A stretch of 64,000 bases of DNA from Streptomyces albus subsp. albus (GTDB lineage: Bacteria; Actinomycetota; Actinomycetes; Streptomycetales; Streptomycetaceae): positions 186,001 through 250,000 of the forward strand of contig NZ_JODR01000007.1 in assembly GCF_000725885.1 (NCBI RefSeq), read 5' to 3'. The translations under genes were made by a program, and so were the position numbers. The notes beneath the pieces are model-generated. The model did not search any database. It was given only the letters and a program-made list of their open reading frames with translations, and was not told the origin of the DNA. Shown in pieces: positions 45,107-54,311 of the stretch. Each line of letters starts with the position of its first letter. Position 1 is the first letter of the stretch.

Positions 45107-46833
45107 TTCCCGGCCTCCTTGCTGCCGGCGAGGGCCTTCTCGCCCCGGTCCACGTTCTCCAGCTCGTCGAGCGCGGCGATCTCGGGGTGGTGCAGGTCGA
45201 ACGCCGGGGATTCGGAGCGGATACGGGGCAGGGTGAGGAAGTTGTGCCGCGGCGGCGGGCAGCTGGTCGCCCACTCCAGCGAGCGGCCGTAACCCCACGG
45301 GTCGTCGACCTCGATCTTCTTGCCGTACTTGTGCGTCTTCCAGACGTTGTAGAAGAACGGCAGCATCGACATGCCGAGCAGGAACGAGCTGATCGTGGAG
45401 ATCGTGTTCAGCGCGGTGAAGCCGTCGGCCGCCAGGTAGTCGGCGTACCGGCGCGGCATGCCCTCGGCACCCAGCCAGTGCTGGACGAGGAAGGTGCCGT
45501 GGAAGCCGATGAACAGCGTCCAGAAGGTGATCTTGCCGAGCCGCTCGTCCAGCATCTTGCCGGTGAACTTCGGCCACCAGAAGTGGAAGCCGGCGAACAT
45601 CGCGAAGACCACGGTGCCGAAGACGACGTAGTGGAAGTGCGCCACGACGAAGTACGAGTCCGAGACGTGGAAGTCCATCGGCGGCGAGGCCAGGATGACG
45701 CCCGTCAGACCACCGAAGGTGAAGGTGATCAGGAACCCGATCGTCCACAGCATCGGTGTCTCGAAGGACAAGGAGCCCTTCCACATCGTGCCGATCCAGT
45801 TGAAGAACTTCACACCTGTCGGCACGGCGATCAGGAAGGTCATGAACGAGAAGAACGGCAACAGGACGCCGCCCGTGACGTACATGTGGTGCGCCCAGAC
45901 CGTCACCGACAGACCGGCGATGGCGATCGTCGCGCCGATCAGACCGATGTAGCCGAACATCGGCTTACGGCTGAAGACCGGGATGACCTCGGAGACGATG
46001 CCGAAGAACGGCAGCGCGATGATGTACACCTCGGGGTGGCCGAAGAACCAGAACAGGTGCTGCCACAACAACGCTCCGCCGTTGGCGGAATCGAAGATGT
46101 GTGCCCCGAATTTACGGTCCGCCTCCAGGGCGAACAGCGCGGCGGCCAGCACCGGGAAGGCCAGCAGCACCAGCACACCGGTGAGCAGCACGTTCCAGGT
46201 GAAGATCGGCATGCGGAACATCGTCATGCCGGGGGCGCGCATGCAGATGATCGTGGTGATGAAGTTGACCGAGCCGAGGATCGTACCGAAGCCGGAGAGG
46301 GCCAGACCCATGATCCACATGTCGGCGCCGACACCCGGCGAGCGGACCGCGTCGGACAGCGGCGAGTAGGCGAACCACCCGAAGTCGGCCGCGCCCTGGG
46401 GGGTGAGGAAGCCGCCCACGGCGATGATCGAGCCGAACAGGTAGAGCCAGTAGGCGAACATGTTCAGCCGCGGGAACGCCACGTCCGGCGCACCGATCTG
46501 GAGCGGCATGATCCAGTTCGCGAAGCCACTGAACAGCGGGGTGGCGAACATCAGCAGCATGACGGTGCCATGCATGGTGAACGCCTGGTTGAACTGCTCG
46601 TTCGACATGATCTGCATGCCCGGCCGAGCGAGTTCGGCGCGCATGAACAGCGCCATGACGCCGCCGATGATGAAGAAGACGAACGACGTGATCAGGTAGA
46701 GACTGCCGATCGTCTTGTGGTCGGTGGTCGTCAGCCACGAGACCACCACCTGGCCGGGGCTCTTACGGCGTCCAGGGGATGTCGCCGGAGCCGTGTCGGC
46801 GGCGGCACCCTGGGGTTCGTTGAGGATGCTCAC
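45103..46833 (-). CDS. ctaD: Cytochrome c oxidase subunit I
   Basis: Catalytic heme-copper subunit of the aa3 oxidase, 576 residues with twelve helices. Heme a and CuB ligands lie in [12 protein letters not shown], the FGHPEVYI segment, [10 protein letters not shown] and [17 protein letters not shown]. The HPEVY motif bears the cross-linked His-Tyr pair. The start GTG at 46833 overlaps ctaC by four bases, the stop overlaps ctaF. Reduces oxygen to water with proton pumping. Confidence 0.98.
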   Translation of the reverse strand: MSILNEPQGAAADTAPATSPGRRKSPGQVVVSWLTTTDHKTIGSLYLITSFVFFIIGGVMALFMRAELARPGMQIMSNEQFNQAFTMHGTVMLLMFATPLFSGFANWIMPLQIGAPDVAFPRLNMFAYWLYLFGSIIAVGGFLTPQGAADFGWFAYSPLSDAVRSPGVGADMWIMGLALSGFGTILGSVNFITTIICMRAPGMTMFRMPIFTWNVLLTGVLVLLAFPVLAAALFALEADRKFGAHIFDSANGGALLWQHLFWFFGHPEVYIIALPFFGIVSEVIPVFSRKPMFGYIGLIGATIAIAGLSVTVWAHHMYVTGGVLLPFFSFMTFLIAVPTGVKFFNWIGTMWKGSLSFETPMLWTIGFLITFTFGGLTGVILASPPMDFHVSDSYFVVAHFHYVVFGTVVFAMFAGFHFWWPKFTGKMLDERLGKITFWTLFIGFHGTFLVQHWLGAEGMPRRYADYLAADGFTALNTISTISSFLLGMSMLPFFYNVWKTHKYGKKIEVDDPWGYGRSLEWATSCPPPRHNFLTLPRIRSESPAFDLHHPEIAALDELENVDRGEKALAGSKEAGK

Positions 46834-47804
46834 GGGTTATTCGTCTCCGCATTCTTGGCACCACCGGTGGTGGCGGTGCCCGCCGGGATGTAGCCGGTCT
46901 GGCCCTTCTTCGCCAGATCCTCCAGGTGCTTCTGGTAGCGCTCCGGGGAAACGATCTTCACGTTGAAGAGCATCCGGGAGTGGTCGACGCCGCACAGCTC
47001 GGCGCACTTGCCCCGGTAGGTGCCTTCCTTGCTGGGGGTCACCTCGAAGCGGTTGACATGGCCCGGAATGACGTCCTGCTTCATCAGGAACGGCAGGACC
47101 CAGAAGTCGTGGATGACGTCGCGGGAGGTCAGGATGAACTGGACCTTCTCGCCCTTCGGCAGCCACAGGGTCGGGCCCGGGTTGCCGTTCTGGGGGTTCC
47201 TCTCACCTGGAGTGCCGGCCTCGTAGACGCCCTCGGCGCCCTTGGGGAAGCCCTTGGTCATCCGGTCCGGGATGGCGCTCAGCTCCTTGTGGAGCGAGTC
47301 CTTCGTGGTGACGTCCGTCTTGGGGTCGCCGTCCACGTCCTCGATGTAGTTGAAGCCCCAGCTCCACTGGTAGCCCACGACGTTGATGACGTGGTCGGGC
47401 TTCTTCGAGGTCTCCAGGAGCTTGGTCTCATCCCGCGCGGTGAAGTAGAAGAGCACCGAGATGATGATGATCGGGACCACGGTGTACAGCGCCTCGATGG
47501 GCATGTTGTACCGGGTCTGGGCGGGGATCTCGACCTTGGACCGGGAGCGCCGGTGGAAGATGACACTCCACAGGATCAGCCCCCACACCAGGACGCCCAC
47601 GGCGAGCGCCGCCGCCCAGGAGCCCTGCCACAGGGAGAGGATCCGCGGCGCCTCGTCCGTTACCGGGGTGGGCATTCCGAGGCGGGGGAAGTCCTTTGAT
47701 GTGCAACCGGTCGCGGTCGCCAGGACCAGGCCCGCGGCCAGCGCCTGCTGCAGCTTCCGCCGCATCGGGCGCCGCGACGAGCGGTCGGAGCCGTTGGGAC
47801 TCAC
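46830..47804 (-). CDS. ctaC: Cytochrome c oxidase subunit II
   Basis: Copper-A subunit, 324 residues, membrane-anchored lipoprotein-like N-terminus (ATGC lipobox near residue 34), two helices (about 60-82 and 105-128) and an outer cupredoxin domain with the CuA site [12 protein letters not shown] plus the upstream His in IHDFWV. It receives electrons from QcrC. First gene of ctaC-ctaD-ctaF; starts GTG at 47804. The promoter region upstream includes an inverted repeat at 47887-47915. Confidence 0.97.
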   Translation of the reverse strand: MSPNGSDRSSRRPMRRKLQQALAAGLVLATATGCTSKDFPRLGMPTPVTDEAPRILSLWQGSWAAALAVGVLVWGLILWSVIFHRRSRSKVEIPAQTRYNMPIEALYTVVPIIIISVLFYFTARDETKLLETSKKPDHVINVVGYQWSWGFNYIEDVDGDPKTDVTTKDSLHKELSAIPDRMTKGFPKGAEGVYEAGTPGERNPQNGNPGPTLWLPKGEKVQFILTSRDVIHDFWVLPFLMKQDVIPGHVNRFEVTPSKEGTYRGKCAELCGVDHSRMLFNVKIVSPERYQKHLEDLAKKGQTGYIPAGTATTGGAKNAETNNP

Positions 47805-48270
47805 GTAGCGCCTTCCCGAGAGTCTCGCCCGCGTCGGTCGGGCGCGGCCCTCTTACGTGGTCGGGCGCCGGCCCTGGCGCGGGCAGGGGTTTGGATGTTT
47901 ATGCGGACCAAACCCTAGCCGACGCCATTTGGGGTCGCGCGGGGAGGGGGCACAACGCGCCGCGTACCACCCCGATGGGGTCGGATGCCGCCGCGGCGGA
48001 CCGGAACCGCCGCCCGGGGCCCGCGTTCCGCGCCTTCGCGGCGGCACCACGGCGGGGAGCACGCAAGGCAGTTCGCGCCGTGCGGCGCGACCGCCGGGGC
48101 GGTGCGGCGCACCGTGGCGCGCGGGCTGCGGCGGGGGCGGGGACGGGAGGTGCGCGGGCGGCGGAGGGCGGAAGCGGTGCGGACCGGAGGACATAGGACT
48201 CGAACAACAGTCCGGTGACGGGCCGGACGGGCACGCTCCGGCGGCGTACGGGGGCCGGTAGCGTGCGAAT
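47805..48270. other. 466-base divergent intergenic region, ctaC to desulfurase-TusA gene
   Basis: Divergent promoter region. It contains the inverted repeat at 47887-47915 and long GC-rich sequence. An open frame on the minus strand (47853-48194) reads as Pro/Arg/His-rich low complexity, has no ribosome-binding site and is not credible. Confidence 0.4.
47887..47915. promoter_or_regulatory. Inverted repeat upstream of the cta operon
   Basis: GGGTTTGG and CCAAACCC form a perfect 8-bp inverted repeat with a 13-base A/T-rich spacer, an A/T-rich island in very GC-rich surroundings, 83 bases upstream of the ctaC start. Looks like an operator or an element around the promoter of ctaC. The protein that would bind is unknown. 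Confidence 0.5.
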
Positions 48271-49704
48271 GTGTCTTATTTCGATGCCGCCTCCTCGCTC
48301 CCCCTCCACCCCGTGGCCCGGCAGGCGCTGCTGGCCTCGCTGGACGAGGGGTGGGCCGATCCCGCGCGGCTGCACCGGGAGGGCCGGCGGGCGCGGATGC
48401 TGCTCGACGCGGCCCGCGAGACCGCCGCGGAGGCCGTCGGATGCCGCCCGGACGAACTGACGTTCACCCCGTCGGGCACCCAGGCCCTGCACACCGCGAC
48501 GGCGGGCGCGCTCGCGGGGCGGCGCCGCACCGGTCACCGTCTGGTCGTCTCCGCCGTCGAGCACTCGGCGGTCCTGCACGCCGCCCAGGCCCACGAGCGG
48601 GCCGGCGGCACCGTGACGACGGTCGGTGTCGACCGGACGGGGCGCCTGGACGCACAGGAGTGGCGGGCAGCGCTCGGCGCCGGGTGCGCGCTGGCCTGCC
48701 TCCAGTCCGCGAATCACGAGGTCGGCACCGTGCAGCCCGTCGAGGAGGCGGCGCAGGCGTGCGCGGAGGCGGGCGTGCCGCTGCTGGTGGACGCCGCCCA
48801 GTCGCTGCCCTGGGGCCCGGTGCCCGGGGACTGGTCGCTGCTGGCCGGCAGCGCCCACAAATGGGGCGGTCCGGCCGGGGTGGGGCTGCTGGTGGTGCGC
48901 AAGGGGGTGCGGTTCGCACCGCCCGGACCGGCCGACGAGCGCGAGGCCGGCCGCGCGGCCGGCTTCGAGAACATCCCCGCGATCGTCGCCGCCGCCGCTT
49001 CCCTGCGGGCCGTACGGGCCGAGGCGGACGCCGAAGCGGCGCGGCTGCGGGCGCTGGTGGACCGGATCAGATCCCGGGTACCCGAACTGGTGCCCGACTG
49101 CGAGGTCGTCGGCGACCCCGTGCGGCGGCTCCCGCACCTGGTGACCTTCTCCTGTCTGTACGTGGACGGAGAGGCGCTGCTGCACGCGCTGGACGCCGCC
49201 GGCTTCTCCGTGTCCTCCGGCTCCTCCTGCACCTCCGGCACCCTGACGCCCAGCCATGTGCTGCGCGCGATGGGCGTGCTGTCGGAGGGCAACGTCCGCG
49301 TCTCGCTGCCGCCGGGCACGGACGCCGACGAGGTGGAGCGGTTCCTCGACGTGCTGCCCGGCGCCGTCGCAGGGGTGCGGGCGCAGGCCGCAGCGCCCGC
49401 CGCCGTCCCGCACTCCCCGGCGGGCCGCCCCGAGGCCCCGGGCACCGGCACGGGTCGAGCGGCAGCGGACGAAGCGGGCACGGACGGGGCCGGGCTGACC
49501 CTCGACGCGCGGGGCAAGCTGTGTCCGCTGCCGGTGATCGAGCTGGCGAAGGCCATCGGCACCGTACCGGCCGGCGGCCTCGTCCGGGTCCTCGCCGACG
49601 ACGAGGCGGCACGCCTGGACATCCCCGCCTGGTGCGAGATGACGGGGCACACCTTCGAGGGGAGGGAGGGGGTCACCTTCCGGGTGCGGCGGGCCGCACC
49701 CTGA
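48271..49704 (+). CDS. Cysteine desulfurase fused to a TusA-like sulfur-carrier domain
   Basis: Bifunctional protein of 477 residues. Residues 1-375 are an IscS/NifS-type PLP enzyme: His98, Lys197 in the SAHKWGG motif, and catalytic Cys320 in SSGSSCTSGTL. Residues about 408-477 are a TusA-like sulfurtransferase with GKLCPLP (Cys418) and a C-terminal domain of about 70 residues. Sulfur from Cys320 would pass directly to Cys418. A flexible linker (about 375-405) joins them. The carrier could serve Fe-S cluster assembly, tRNA thiolation or molybdopterin. Divergent from ctaC. Confidence 0.92.
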   Translation: MSYFDAASSLPLHPVARQALLASLDEGWADPARLHREGRRARMLLDAARETAAEAVGCRPDELTFTPSGTQALHTATAGALAGRRRTGHRLVVSAVEHSAVLHAAQAHERAGGTVTTVGVDRTGRLDAQEWRAALGAGCALACLQSANHEVGTVQPVEEAAQACAEAGVPLLVDAAQSLPWGPVPGDWSLLAGSAHKWGGPAGVGLLVVRKGVRFAPPGPADEREAGRAAGFENIPAIVAAAASLRAVRAEADAEAARLRALVDRIRSRVPELVPDCEVVGDPVRRLPHLVTFSCLYVDGEALLHALDAAGFSVSSGSSCTSGTLTPSHVLRAMGVLSEGNVRVSLPPGTDADEVERFLDVLPGAVAGVRAQAAAPAAVPHSPAGRPEAPGTGTGRAAADEAGTDGAGLTLDARGKLCPLPVIELAKAIGTVPAGGLVRVLADDEAARLDIPAWCEMTGHTFEGREGVTFRVRRAAP

Positions 49705-49731
49705 CGGCGGGGCCCCCGGGCAGCGGCGGCC

Positions 49732-50706
49732 TCAGTTCAGATGGGCCTGCACCTCGGTGGCGGCGTCATGGCCGTACGCCTTGGTGAAGCGCTCCATGAA
49801 GTGGACCCGCTTGAGCTCGTACTCCTGGGTGCCGATGGTCTCGACGACCAGGGTGGCCAGCATGCAGCCGACCTGCGCGGCCCGCTCCAGGCCGACGCCC
49901 CAGGCGAGCCCGGAGAGGAAGCCGGCGCGGAAGGCGTCGCCGACGCCGGTGGGGTCGGCCTTCTCGCGCTCCTCGGCGACGCCGACGACGATCGGCTCCT
50001 GGCCCGCGCGGTCGATGCGGGCCCCCTTCTTGCCGAGTGTGGTGACGCGGGTGCCGACCTTCTGGAGCACCTCCTCGTCGCTCCAGCCGGTCTTCGACTC
50101 GATCAGTTCCTTCTCGTACTCGTTCGAGAAGAGGTAGGTGGCGCCCTCGGTCAGCTGCCGGATGCCCTCCCCGTCCATCCGTGCGATCTGCTGGGAGTAG
50201 TCGGCGGCGAAGGGGATGCCGCGGGTGCGGCACTCCTCGGTGTGCCGGAGCATGCCCTCGGGGTCGTCGGCGCCGATCAGGACGAGGTCGAGCCCGCCCA
50301 CCCGGTCGGCGACGTGCTGGAGTTCGATGAGCCGGGCCTCGCTCATGGCACCGGTGTAGAAGGAGCCGATCTGGTTGTTGTCGGCGTCCGTGGTGCAGAC
50401 GAATCGTGCCGTGTGCGCGACCTCCGAGATGCGGACCGACTCGGTGTCCACGCCGTGGCGCTCCAGCCAGGCCCGGTACTCCTCGAAGTCCTCGCCCGCG
50501 GCACCGACGAGGATCGGCCGGACGCCGAGCTGGCCCATGCCGAAGGCGATGTTGGCGCCGACGCCGCCGCGGCGGATGTCGAGGCGGTCGACGAGGAAGG
50601 AGAGCGAGACCGTGTGCAACTGGTCGGCGACCAGTTGGTCGGAGAAGCGCCCCGGGAAGGTCATCAGGTGGTCGTTTGCGATGGAGCCGCAGACTGCGAT
50701 ACGCAC
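49732..50706 (-). CDS. PfkB-family carbohydrate/nucleoside kinase, adenosine-kinase-like
   Basis: Ribokinase-fold kinase of 324 residues. GGVGANIAFGMGQLG near the N-terminus and the DPTGVGDAFRAGFLSGL signature with the catalytic Asp identify the PfkB family. The sequence resembles the actinobacterial adenosine kinase group (Rv2202c type). The GTG start at 50706 has no better alternative. Substrate (adenosine or sugar) is inferred. It converges with the desulfurase gene and is divergent from the anchored hypothetical protein gene. Confidence 0.87.
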   Translation of the reverse strand: MRIAVCGSIANDHLMTFPGRFSDQLVADQLHTVSLSFLVDRLDIRRGGVGANIAFGMGQLGVRPILVGAAGEDFEEYRAWLERHGVDTESVRISEVAHTARFVCTTDADNNQIGSFYTGAMSEARLIELQHVADRVGGLDLVLIGADDPEGMLRHTEECRTRGIPFAADYSQQIARMDGEGIRQLTEGATYLFSNEYEKELIESKTGWSDEEVLQKVGTRVTTLGKKGARIDRAGQEPIVVGVAEEREKADPTGVGDAFRAGFLSGLAWGVGLERAAQVGCMLATLVVETIGTQEYELKRVHFMERFTKAYGHDAATEVQAHLN

Positions 50707-50972
50707 GACGAATTCTGCTCCTGAGAGACATCGGGTACCCCCGCACGCGGGGCGCGCGGAGGACAGGCGGCAGTAACGCTACCCGCTGGGGCCGTCGAGC
50801 CGAACAGGACACAATCGCCTCATATCCGGCCGTTCCACCACGTTCGGTACGAGATGCGCACGCCCGGTACCGGCGTGGAACCGTCCGCTTCCCCGGACCG
50901 TCCCACCCACGTCCCCGGTTGCGGGGGCGGCCCGGGCAAGACCTGCACGACGCGGAGCCGAAGGAGTTCTCG

Positions 50973-52397
50973 GTGAGTACAGACCCCTCCCCCAGGACCG
51001 AGGAACGGTCCCCCCGGAGCGAGGACCGGCCTGCACCCCGGAGCAGGCGGCGGCAGCTGACCGTCGTCTCCGTGGCCGCGGCGGTGCTGCTGGCCGCCGG
51101 GGGCGGCGCGTACTGGGCGTCCACCGCCTCCTCCTCGAACGAATCGGACGCCACCGACACCGCCGCCGCGGGCGCCGGCCGGCCGAAGCTGGCACTGGAC
51201 GGCACCGCGGCGTCCGCGCACGGCGACGGCGAGGGCATCGCACCCGGCGAGCCGATGGGGCCGCGCGGCTACCGCGCCGAGGGCCAGCTGCCCGACGGCC
51301 CGCGGACCGCCGCGGTGCGCCGCACCGGACACGAGGTGACCGAGGACCAGGTCGCGAAGCTCGCCGCGGCGCTCCACCTCAAGGGCGCGGTCAAGGCCGA
51401 GGACGACCGCTGGCGGGTGGGCGGCGGTCCCGGCGACGGGGCGCGGCTGACGGCCGAACGCGGCAAGAACGGCGGTGCGTGGACGTACCAGAACGGCGGC
51501 ACCGTGCCGCTCGACGCCGACGCCACCCCCGAGCCCGACCCGGCACCGCGCGGCAAACCGCTGTCCGAAAAGAAGGCGAAGGACGCCGTACGCCCCGCCC
51601 TGCGCGCCCTGGGCCTTGAGGACGCCTCCCTCAAGGCCGGGTCGCCGGTGGGCAGCACCCGCACGGTGACGGCCTCGCCGAAGGTGGCCGGGCTGCCGAC
51701 GCACGGCTGGGACACCACGTTCGTGGTGGACGAGCACGGCACCGTCACACGGGCGCAGGGGAGCTGGAACCAGACCCACAAGGGCGCCGCGTACCCGGTG
51801 CTGAGCGCCTCCGCGACACTGGACCGGCTCAACAAGGCGAGCCAGTCACGCGGCGGCCACACCGGTGAGGGCGCCGGGAACAAGCCCACCACGATCGGCG
51901 ACGCCCGCTTCGGGCTGTCGCTGGAGCGCTCGCACGGCCGCCCCCTGCTGGTGCCGGCCTGGCTGTACGAGGTGAAGCGGAAGGGCGGCGGCGATCTGGA
52001 GGTCACCCACCCGGCGGTGGACCCGAAGTACTTGAAGCCATCCCGCACCTCGGGCCACCCCTCGGCACCGGAGGCGCACAAGCCGGGCAAGGGCGACCAC
52101 TCCGAGGGCACCGGTCCGGGACGTCACAAGACCGCACAGGCGATCGAGTCGTACTCCGCCGAGGGCCGCACCCTGACGGTCCACTTCTGGGGCGGGGTGT
52201 GCGACGCCTACAAGGCCACCACCGAGGAGACCGGCGACCGGGTGGAGGTCAAGCTCGACGCGAAGCCGAAGCAGGACGGCAAGAACGTCTGTGTCAAGAT
52301 CGCCAAGCGGCAGACCGTACAGGTGGAACTCGACAAGAAGCTGGGCGACCGCAAGGTCGTGGACGCCCGCGACGGCCGGAAGCTGCCGCACAAGTGA
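50973..52397 (+). CDS. Large membrane-anchored extracytoplasmic hypothetical protein
   Basis: Protein of 474 residues without known function. A basic, Ser/Glu-rich N-tail, then one hydrophobic segment LTVVSVAAAVLLAAGGGAYW (about 30-50), after which the chain is hydrophilic, so it is anchored by its N-terminus with the bulk outside. Two Cys near the end (VCDAYK, NVCVKIAK) may form a disulfide. No catalytic motif was recognised. GTG start with AAGGAG eight bases upstream. Followed by a strong terminator, convergent with erpA. Confidence 0.82.
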   Translation: MSTDPSPRTEERSPRSEDRPAPRSRRRQLTVVSVAAAVLLAAGGGAYWASTASSSNESDATDTAAAGAGRPKLALDGTAASAHGDGEGIAPGEPMGPRGYRAEGQLPDGPRTAAVRRTGHEVTEDQVAKLAAALHLKGAVKAEDDRWRVGGGPGDGARLTAERGKNGGAWTYQNGGTVPLDADATPEPDPAPRGKPLSEKKAKDAVRPALRALGLEDASLKAGSPVGSTRTVTASPKVAGLPTHGWDTTFVVDEHGTVTRAQGSWNQTHKGAAYPVLSASATLDRLNKASQSRGGHTGEGAGNKPTTIGDARFGLSLERSHGRPLLVPAWLYEVKRKGGGDLEVTHPAVDPKYLKPSRTSGHPSAPEAHKPGKGDHSEGTGPGRHKTAQAIESYSAEGRTLTVHFWGGVCDAYKATTEETGDRVEVKLDAKPKQDGKNVCVKIAKRQTVQVELDKKLGDRKVVDARDGRKLPHK

Positions 52398-52426
52398 CGG
52401 GGCGGCCCGTGCCGCTCCCGAAAGCC

Positions 52427-52472
52427 GACAAGGGCGGCGGACTCCTGGTGGGGGGAGTCTGCCGCCCTTGTC
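52427..52472. terminator. Bidirectional terminator, hypothetical gene and erpA
   Basis: Long stem: GACAAGGGCGGC (and GGACTCC) paired with (GGAGTC and) GCCGCCCTTGTC, loop near TGGTGGG. Lies between two convergent stop codons. Confidence 0.85.
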
Positions 52473-52511
52473 ATGCCCGTACCGGCCGCCACGGGAGGAC
52501 GGCCGGCCGGA

Positions 52512-52865
52512 TCAGTTGAACGAGTCGCCGCAGGCGCAGGAGCCGGTGGCGTTGGGGTTGTCGATGGTGAAGCCCTGCTTCTCGATGGTGTCCACGAAGT
52601 CGATGGAGGCACCACCCAGGTAGGGGGCGCTCATCCGGTCGGTGACGACCTTGACGCCGTCGAACTCCTTGACCACGTCGCCGTCGAGCGAGCGCTCGTC
52701 GAAGAAGAGCTGGTACCGCAGGCCGGAGCAGCCACCCGGCTGGACGGCGACGCGCAACGCCAGGTCGTCGCGGCCCTCCTGCTCCAGCAGGCTCTTGACC
52801 TTCGCGGCGGCGGCGTCGGACAGGATGATGCCCTCGCTTACAGCGGTCTCGTCCGAAACGGACAT
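52512..52865 (-). CDS. erpA: Iron-sulfur cluster insertion protein ErpA (A-type carrier)
   Basis: A-type Fe-S carrier of 117 residues that passes clusters to apoproteins such as NadA and respiratory subunits. The three conserved Cys are Cys46 in GGCSGLRY and Cys110, Cys112 in GSCACGDSF at the C-terminus. Other family blocks: LRVAVQPGGC, FFDERSL, and YLGGASIDFVDT. Close to nadA (divergent, 257 bases), whose product carries a [4Fe-4S] cluster; the link is plausible. Confidence 0.95.
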   Translation of the reverse strand: MSVSDETAVSEGIILSDAAAAKVKSLLEQEGRDDLALRVAVQPGGCSGLRYQLFFDERSLDGDVVKEFDGVKVVTDRMSAPYLGGASIDFVDTIEKQGFTIDNPNATGSCACGDSFN

Positions 52866-53012
52866 CTGCTTCTCTCCCGGGTTGTACGGACTGCTCTCTT
52901 ACCGTCGGCTCAACCGACGGCATCCCGGATTCATTCCAGGAGTGGTCACTTCATGCTCGCACACCCCCGCGGGGATCGGGAATGTGTCACATCGACGCGA
53001 TCACCATCGTCA

Positions 53013-53049
53013 AAGTGACGCGAAGCAGCTATGATAGATAACGTCACTT
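53013..53049. promoter_or_regulatory. Inverted repeat in the erpA-nadA divergent region
   Basis: AAGTGACG and CGTCACTT form a perfect 8-bp inverted repeat with a 21-base A/T-rich spacer that contains TATGAT (53030-53035), a plausible -10. It is 74 bases upstream of nadA and 148 from erpA. Could be an operator for an NAD-related regulator; identity unknown. Confidence 0.5.
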
Positions 53050-53122
53050 AGACGAGAAGCCTGCCGTCCCGGCGTCCGAGTGGCACCAGACGACTACCGA
53101 GCCAACAGAAAGGGCTGGTCCT

Positions 53123-54301
53123 GTGAGTGCCGCCCAGCCGCTGGACGTCCAGCCGACCCCGCTCGCCCTGCTGCTGCTCGGCCGTGAGGCCGACCCCCGG
53201 AGCGAACGCGGCGTCGAATGCCCCGGAGACCTCCCCGCCCCCTCCGACCCCGGTCTGGTGGCCCGGGCCCGCGCCGCCAAGGAAGCACTCGGCGACCGCG
53301 TCTTCGTCCTGGGCCACCACTACCAGCGCGACGAGGTCATCGCCTTCGCCGACGTCACCGGCGACTCCTTCAAGCTCGCCAAGGACGCCGCGGCCCGCCC
53401 CCAGGCCGAGTACATCGTCTTCTGCGGCGTCCACTTCATGGCCGAGTCCGCCGACATCCTCACCGCCGACACCCAGCAGGTCGTCCTCCCCGACCTGGCC
53501 GCGGGCTGCTCCATGGCCGACATGGCCACCGCCGAACAGGTCGCCGAATGCTGGGACGTGCTCACCGAAGCGGGCGTCGCCGGCACGACCGTCCCCGTCT
53601 CCTACATGAACTCCTCCGCCGACATCAAAGCCTTCACCGGCCGGCACGGCGGCACCATCTGCACCTCCTCCAACGCCCGCCGCGCACTCGACTGGGCCTT
53701 CTCCCAGGGCGAGAAGGTGCTCTTCCTGCCCGACCAGCACCTCGGCCGCAACACCGCCGTCCGCGATCTGGGCATGTCCCTCGACGACTGCGTCGTCTAC
53801 AACCCGCACAAGCCCGGCGGCGGCCTCACCCCGCAGCAGCTGCGCGACGCGAAGATGATCCTGTGGCGCGGCCACTGCTCCGTGCACGGCCGCTTCTCCC
53901 TCGACTCCGTCGACGAGGTCCGCGCCCGGATACCCGGCGTCAACGTGCTGGTCCACCCCGAGTGCAAGCACGAGGTCGTCGCCGCCGCCGACCACGTCGG
54001 CTCCACGGAACACATCATCAAGACCCTCGAAGCCGCACCCGCCGGCAGCTCCTGGGCCGTCGGCACCGAACTCAACCTCGTACGACGCCTCGCCAACCGC
54101 TTCGCCGAGCAGGACAAGCAGATCGTCTTCCTCGACCGCACCGTCTGCTTCTGCTCCACCATGAACCGCATCGACCTGCCCCATCTGGTCTGGGCCCTCG
54201 AATCCCTCGTCGACGGCCGCGTCGTCAACCGCATCCAGGTCGACGCCGAGACGGAGAAGTACGCCAAGCTGGCCCTGGAACGGATGCTCGCCCTGCCGTA
54301 A
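53123..54301 (+). CDS. nadA: Quinolinate synthase
   Basis: Makes quinolinate from iminoaspartate and dihydroxyacetone phosphate in NAD synthesis. 392 residues, type with an N-terminal extension. The [4Fe-4S] ligand Cys lie in FCGVHFMAES, HPECKHEVV and TVCFCSTMN, and the active-site blocks GHHYQRDEV and GCSMADMAT are intact. Start GTG at 53123; no good ribosome-binding site, as often here. nadB and nadC are not in the window. It is preceded by an inverted repeat. Confidence 0.96.
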   Translation: MSAAQPLDVQPTPLALLLLGREADPRSERGVECPGDLPAPSDPGLVARARAAKEALGDRVFVLGHHYQRDEVIAFADVTGDSFKLAKDAAARPQAEYIVFCGVHFMAESADILTADTQQVVLPDLAAGCSMADMATAEQVAECWDVLTEAGVAGTTVPVSYMNSSADIKAFTGRHGGTICTSSNARRALDWAFSQGEKVLFLPDQHLGRNTAVRDLGMSLDDCVVYNPHKPGGGLTPQQLRDAKMILWRGHCSVHGRFSLDSVDEVRARIPGVNVLVHPECKHEVVAAADHVGSTEHIIKTLEAAPAGSSWAVGTELNLVRRLANRFAEQDKQIVFLDRTVCFCSTMNRIDLPHLVWALESLVDGRVVNRIQVDAETEKYAKLALERMLALP

Positions 54302-54311
54302 CCTGCGGCCG

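Noticed and set aside
47853..48194. Minus-strand frame in the ctaC upstream gap
   Set aside because: Pro/Arg/His low-complexity translation without ribosome-binding site.
50877..50902. Extracytoplasmic-sigma-like promoter GGAAC-N18-GTC before the anchored hypothetical gene
   Set aside because: Spacing and the -10 fit no consensus well; GC-rich background yields such matches by chance.
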